Source of the DNA: Akkermansiaceae bacterium
GTDB lineage: Bacteria > Verrucomicrobiota > Verrucomicrobiia > Verrucomicrobiales > Akkermansiaceae
Assembly (NCBI GenBank): GCA_026421245.1
Contig: JAPKDJ010000039.1
Location: 1-36,522 of the forward strand
Direction of reading: 5' to 3'
DNA: 36,522 bases
Positions 35,282 to 36,522 of this stretch are shown here, in pieces. The position numbers were made by a program, and so were the translations under genes. Numbering within the stretch: the first letter of the stretch is position 1; each line of letters begins with the position of its first letter. The notes under the pieces are model-generated. The model searched no databases, was not told the DNA's origin, and worked only from the letters and a program-made list of their open reading frames with translations.

Positions 35282-35489
35282 TGCCCCATCTGATGTAGTC
35301 TCCGATGACCTCTTACAGTCCATTTTGGAGACTCCCTGCGTAGAAGTGCTTGCTCCAATACCTTTGTGTAGCACGGGTTTACAGCGTCAGCAAAGAAGCC
35401 CCCAGCAAGAGATTGGGCTCCCCTAAACCACCTGTATCAAAGGCCCACAACACCTACCGCGGCCCTTCTGCTCCCTCTCCACGCCAGAA
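35282..35489. other. Gap between remnant and esterase gene
   Basis: No gene is supported. A weak minus-strand hairpin (AGCCC / GGGCT with a loop of about 15 bases, followed by TCTTT) lies near 35,391-35,420 and could end the esterase transcript, but it is too weak to call. Confidence 0.4.
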
Positions 35490-36275
35490 TCACTTCTTCT
35501 TTTTCTGCGAAAACAGCCACTCCCACATCTCCTCAGACTTCCAGGTGGGAGACCACGCCCCGTGCCCGACCCCCTTGAGTTCGGTATACTTCGGAGTGCC
35601 TCCGGCAGCCTTGATCGCCGCGATCATGTCCCGGGAGCGGCTCGCGTTGATGACGTTGTCCTTGTCCCCATGCCATGCCCAGATCGGGAGCTGCGCGATC
35701 ACTTTCCCCATCGACTTGTCCCCACCACCACAAATCGGAACCGCCGCTGCAAACAAATCCGGCTTCCGTTGGATCGCATCCCAGGTCCCGTAACCTCCCA
35801 TCGACAAGCCCATCGCATAAATGCGCTTCGTATCGATCTGGTTCTTTTCGTCCCCAAGAAACTTGTCCAGCACGTCAAACATCAGCCGCATCGAGGTCGA
35901 AGCTGCAGGCATCTTATGCTCGAGAGTCGACCAAGGAACATCCACCCAAAGCTTCCCCTTGGGAACTTGGCCCGCGATCACGTATGCGCCCCGGTCCGTG
36001 AACACGCCGGCAGCGTCAAATGCCTTGATCGCACCTGCGTCCCGAATCTGACCCAGGTTGTCGTCTCCCCGCCCCCCCGCACCGTGGTAAAACACAATCA
36101 ACGGATACTTCTTCCCTAGCTCCACCTTATCGGGTGCACGGAAACGATAATTCAGTTCTTCACCTTCGGAGTTTTTCCAAACCATCGGAGTGTATGTTTC
36201 AGGATCTGCACCCTGTCCCAAGCCCAATGAGGAACAAGCGAACAAGGTAATCAACGTTGTGGATAGTAGTTTCAT
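35490..36275 (-). CDS. Secreted alpha/beta-hydrolase (esterase/phospholipase-like)
   Basis: The 261-residue product has a signal peptide (MKLLSTTLITLFACSSLGLGQG; a Cys at 14 is not in a clear lipobox) and an alpha/beta-hydrolase fold. Visible: oxyanion-region PLIVFYHGAGGRGDDN, the nucleophile elbow GLSMGGYGTWD with Ser158, the acid region WAWHGDKDNVI (Asp204 or Asp206) and the base GVGHGAW with His238. This is the pattern of PHB-depolymerase/feruloyl-esterase-like and dienelactone-hydrolase-like secreted enzymes common in Verrucomicrobia, often attached to carbohydrate esterase functions. The substrate is not predictable. It ends in a run of lysines. No partner gene is adjacent. Confidence 0.88.
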   Translation of the reverse strand: MKLLSTTLITLFACSSLGLGQGADPETYTPMVWKNSEGEELNYRFRAPDKVELGKKYPLIVFYHGAGGRGDDNLGQIRDAGAIKAFDAAGVFTDRGAYVIAGQVPKGKLWVDVPWSTLEHKMPAASTSMRLMFDVLDKFLGDEKNQIDTKRIYAMGLSMGGYGTWDAIQRKPDLFAAAVPICGGGDKSMGKVIAQLPIWAWHGDKDNVINASRSRDMIAAIKAAGGTPKYTELKGVGHGAWSPTWKSEEMWEWLFSQKKKK

Positions 36276-36522
36276 CTAATGAGCGCGGGTAATCTGCGAC
36301 CCGAAAACTAGGGCTCATCACCCCGCCCTGACGAGAAGAATCCCAATGAAATCAAAGGAGATGGGGTGAAAGTGCTCACGCTCGCTGATATGACCGCAAG
36401 GCGGAAATACGGTAAGTCTTTCAACTTCAATGAAGGAAGTTGGCTCCGGCGCCTGGGATCGAACCAATCCGCTATCGCTCCCACCATGGCCGCTTCGGGA
36501 AATTCTCTCAGCCAGGGCCAGA
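36276..36522. other. Right edge, unresolved
   Basis: Two minus-strand frames are open from the window edge to stops near 36318 and 36308 and could be the 3' end of a gene that begins outside the window; I cannot choose between them. On the minus strand the sequence also contains GGTTCGATCCC (36455-36465 complement), like a tRNA T-arm, but the rest of a cloverleaf does not form. The 36276-36320 part should contain the esterase promoter. Confidence 0.3.

Noticed and set aside
35391-35420. Hairpin downstream of the esterase stop as a terminator
   Set aside because: Only a 5-bp stem with a long loop and a weak T-run; not better than background.
31705-36449. A 14-base match (AGGAAGTTGGCTCC) shared between about 31,710 (minus) and 36,436 (plus)
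   Set aside because: One or two 14-base matches are expected by chance in a window of this size, and the flanks do not match.
36440-36470. tRNA-like T-arm (GGTTCGATCCC on the minus strand) near the right edge
   Set aside because: The putative T-stem is mismatched, no matching 5' acceptor strand or anticodon arm is found within tRNA distance inside the window, and the region is also open in two reading frames.

Overview
The window looks like a chromosomal segment from a Verrucomicrobiota bacterium (verrucomicrobial, or less likely planctomycetal). This is inferred from gene content: the PSD1/DUF1549/DUF1553 plus DUF1501 pair, a giant lamin-tail/CotH surface protein, a MoxR-DUF58-VWA (Bat-like) cluster, generally high GC with C-ending codons, and few clear Shine-Dalgarno sites. 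No rRNA, convincing tRNA, CRISPR array or intact insertion sequence was seen.

Layout. 1-7.4 kb: a poorly supported hypothetical gene, panD (pantothenate/CoA synthesis, minus), a secreted CAP-domain protein followed closely by rnc (RNase III), then a two-gene minus-strand unit encoding a large periplasmic c-type-heme/DUF1553 protein and a Tat-exported DUF1501 protein. 7.4-8.1 kb: a decayed secreted beta-helix-type gene. 8.1-9.7 kb: nadC and birA overlap on the minus strand (NAD and biotin cofactor functions). 9.8-12.5 kb: a TolC/OprM-type outer-membrane lipoprotein and a histidine-rich outer-membrane barrel with a palindrome directly before its start codon. 12.5-13.0 kb: no gene, but a strong plus-strand terminator.

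13.0-31.6 kb: a long co-directional plus-strand block. It holds moxR, DUF58, a single-pass membrane protein, two VWA (BatA/BatB-like) proteins, a 2076-residue LTD/LamG/CotH protein, a small TPR (BatC-like) protein, a 1248-residue membrane-anchored protein in the BatD position, an RND/HlyD-type adaptor and a fused NuoE-NuoF diaphorase subunit. The MoxR ATPase, DUF58 and VWA proteins probably form one envelope-associated machine. The giant surface protein gene sits inside this cluster. The most interesting signal is in the small TPR gene. Its TGA stop is followed in frame by 36 more open codons with a Lys/Pro/Gly/Ser tail, a U-x-x-C arrangement if the TGA is read as selenocysteine, and a GGTC-capped hairpin at the spacing of a bacterial SECIS element. 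This is a candidate selenoprotein or a recent nonsense mutation.

31.6-36.5 kb: a perfect 20-bp palindrome between convergent genes, a secreted hypothetical protein (minus), trpC (plus), then about 1.4 kb of gene debris (the C-terminal tail of a tyrosine recombinase, an imperfect palindromic repeat, an AT-rich patch, a short signal-peptide remnant), and finally a secreted alpha/beta-hydrolase (minus). The last 250 bases are unresolved.
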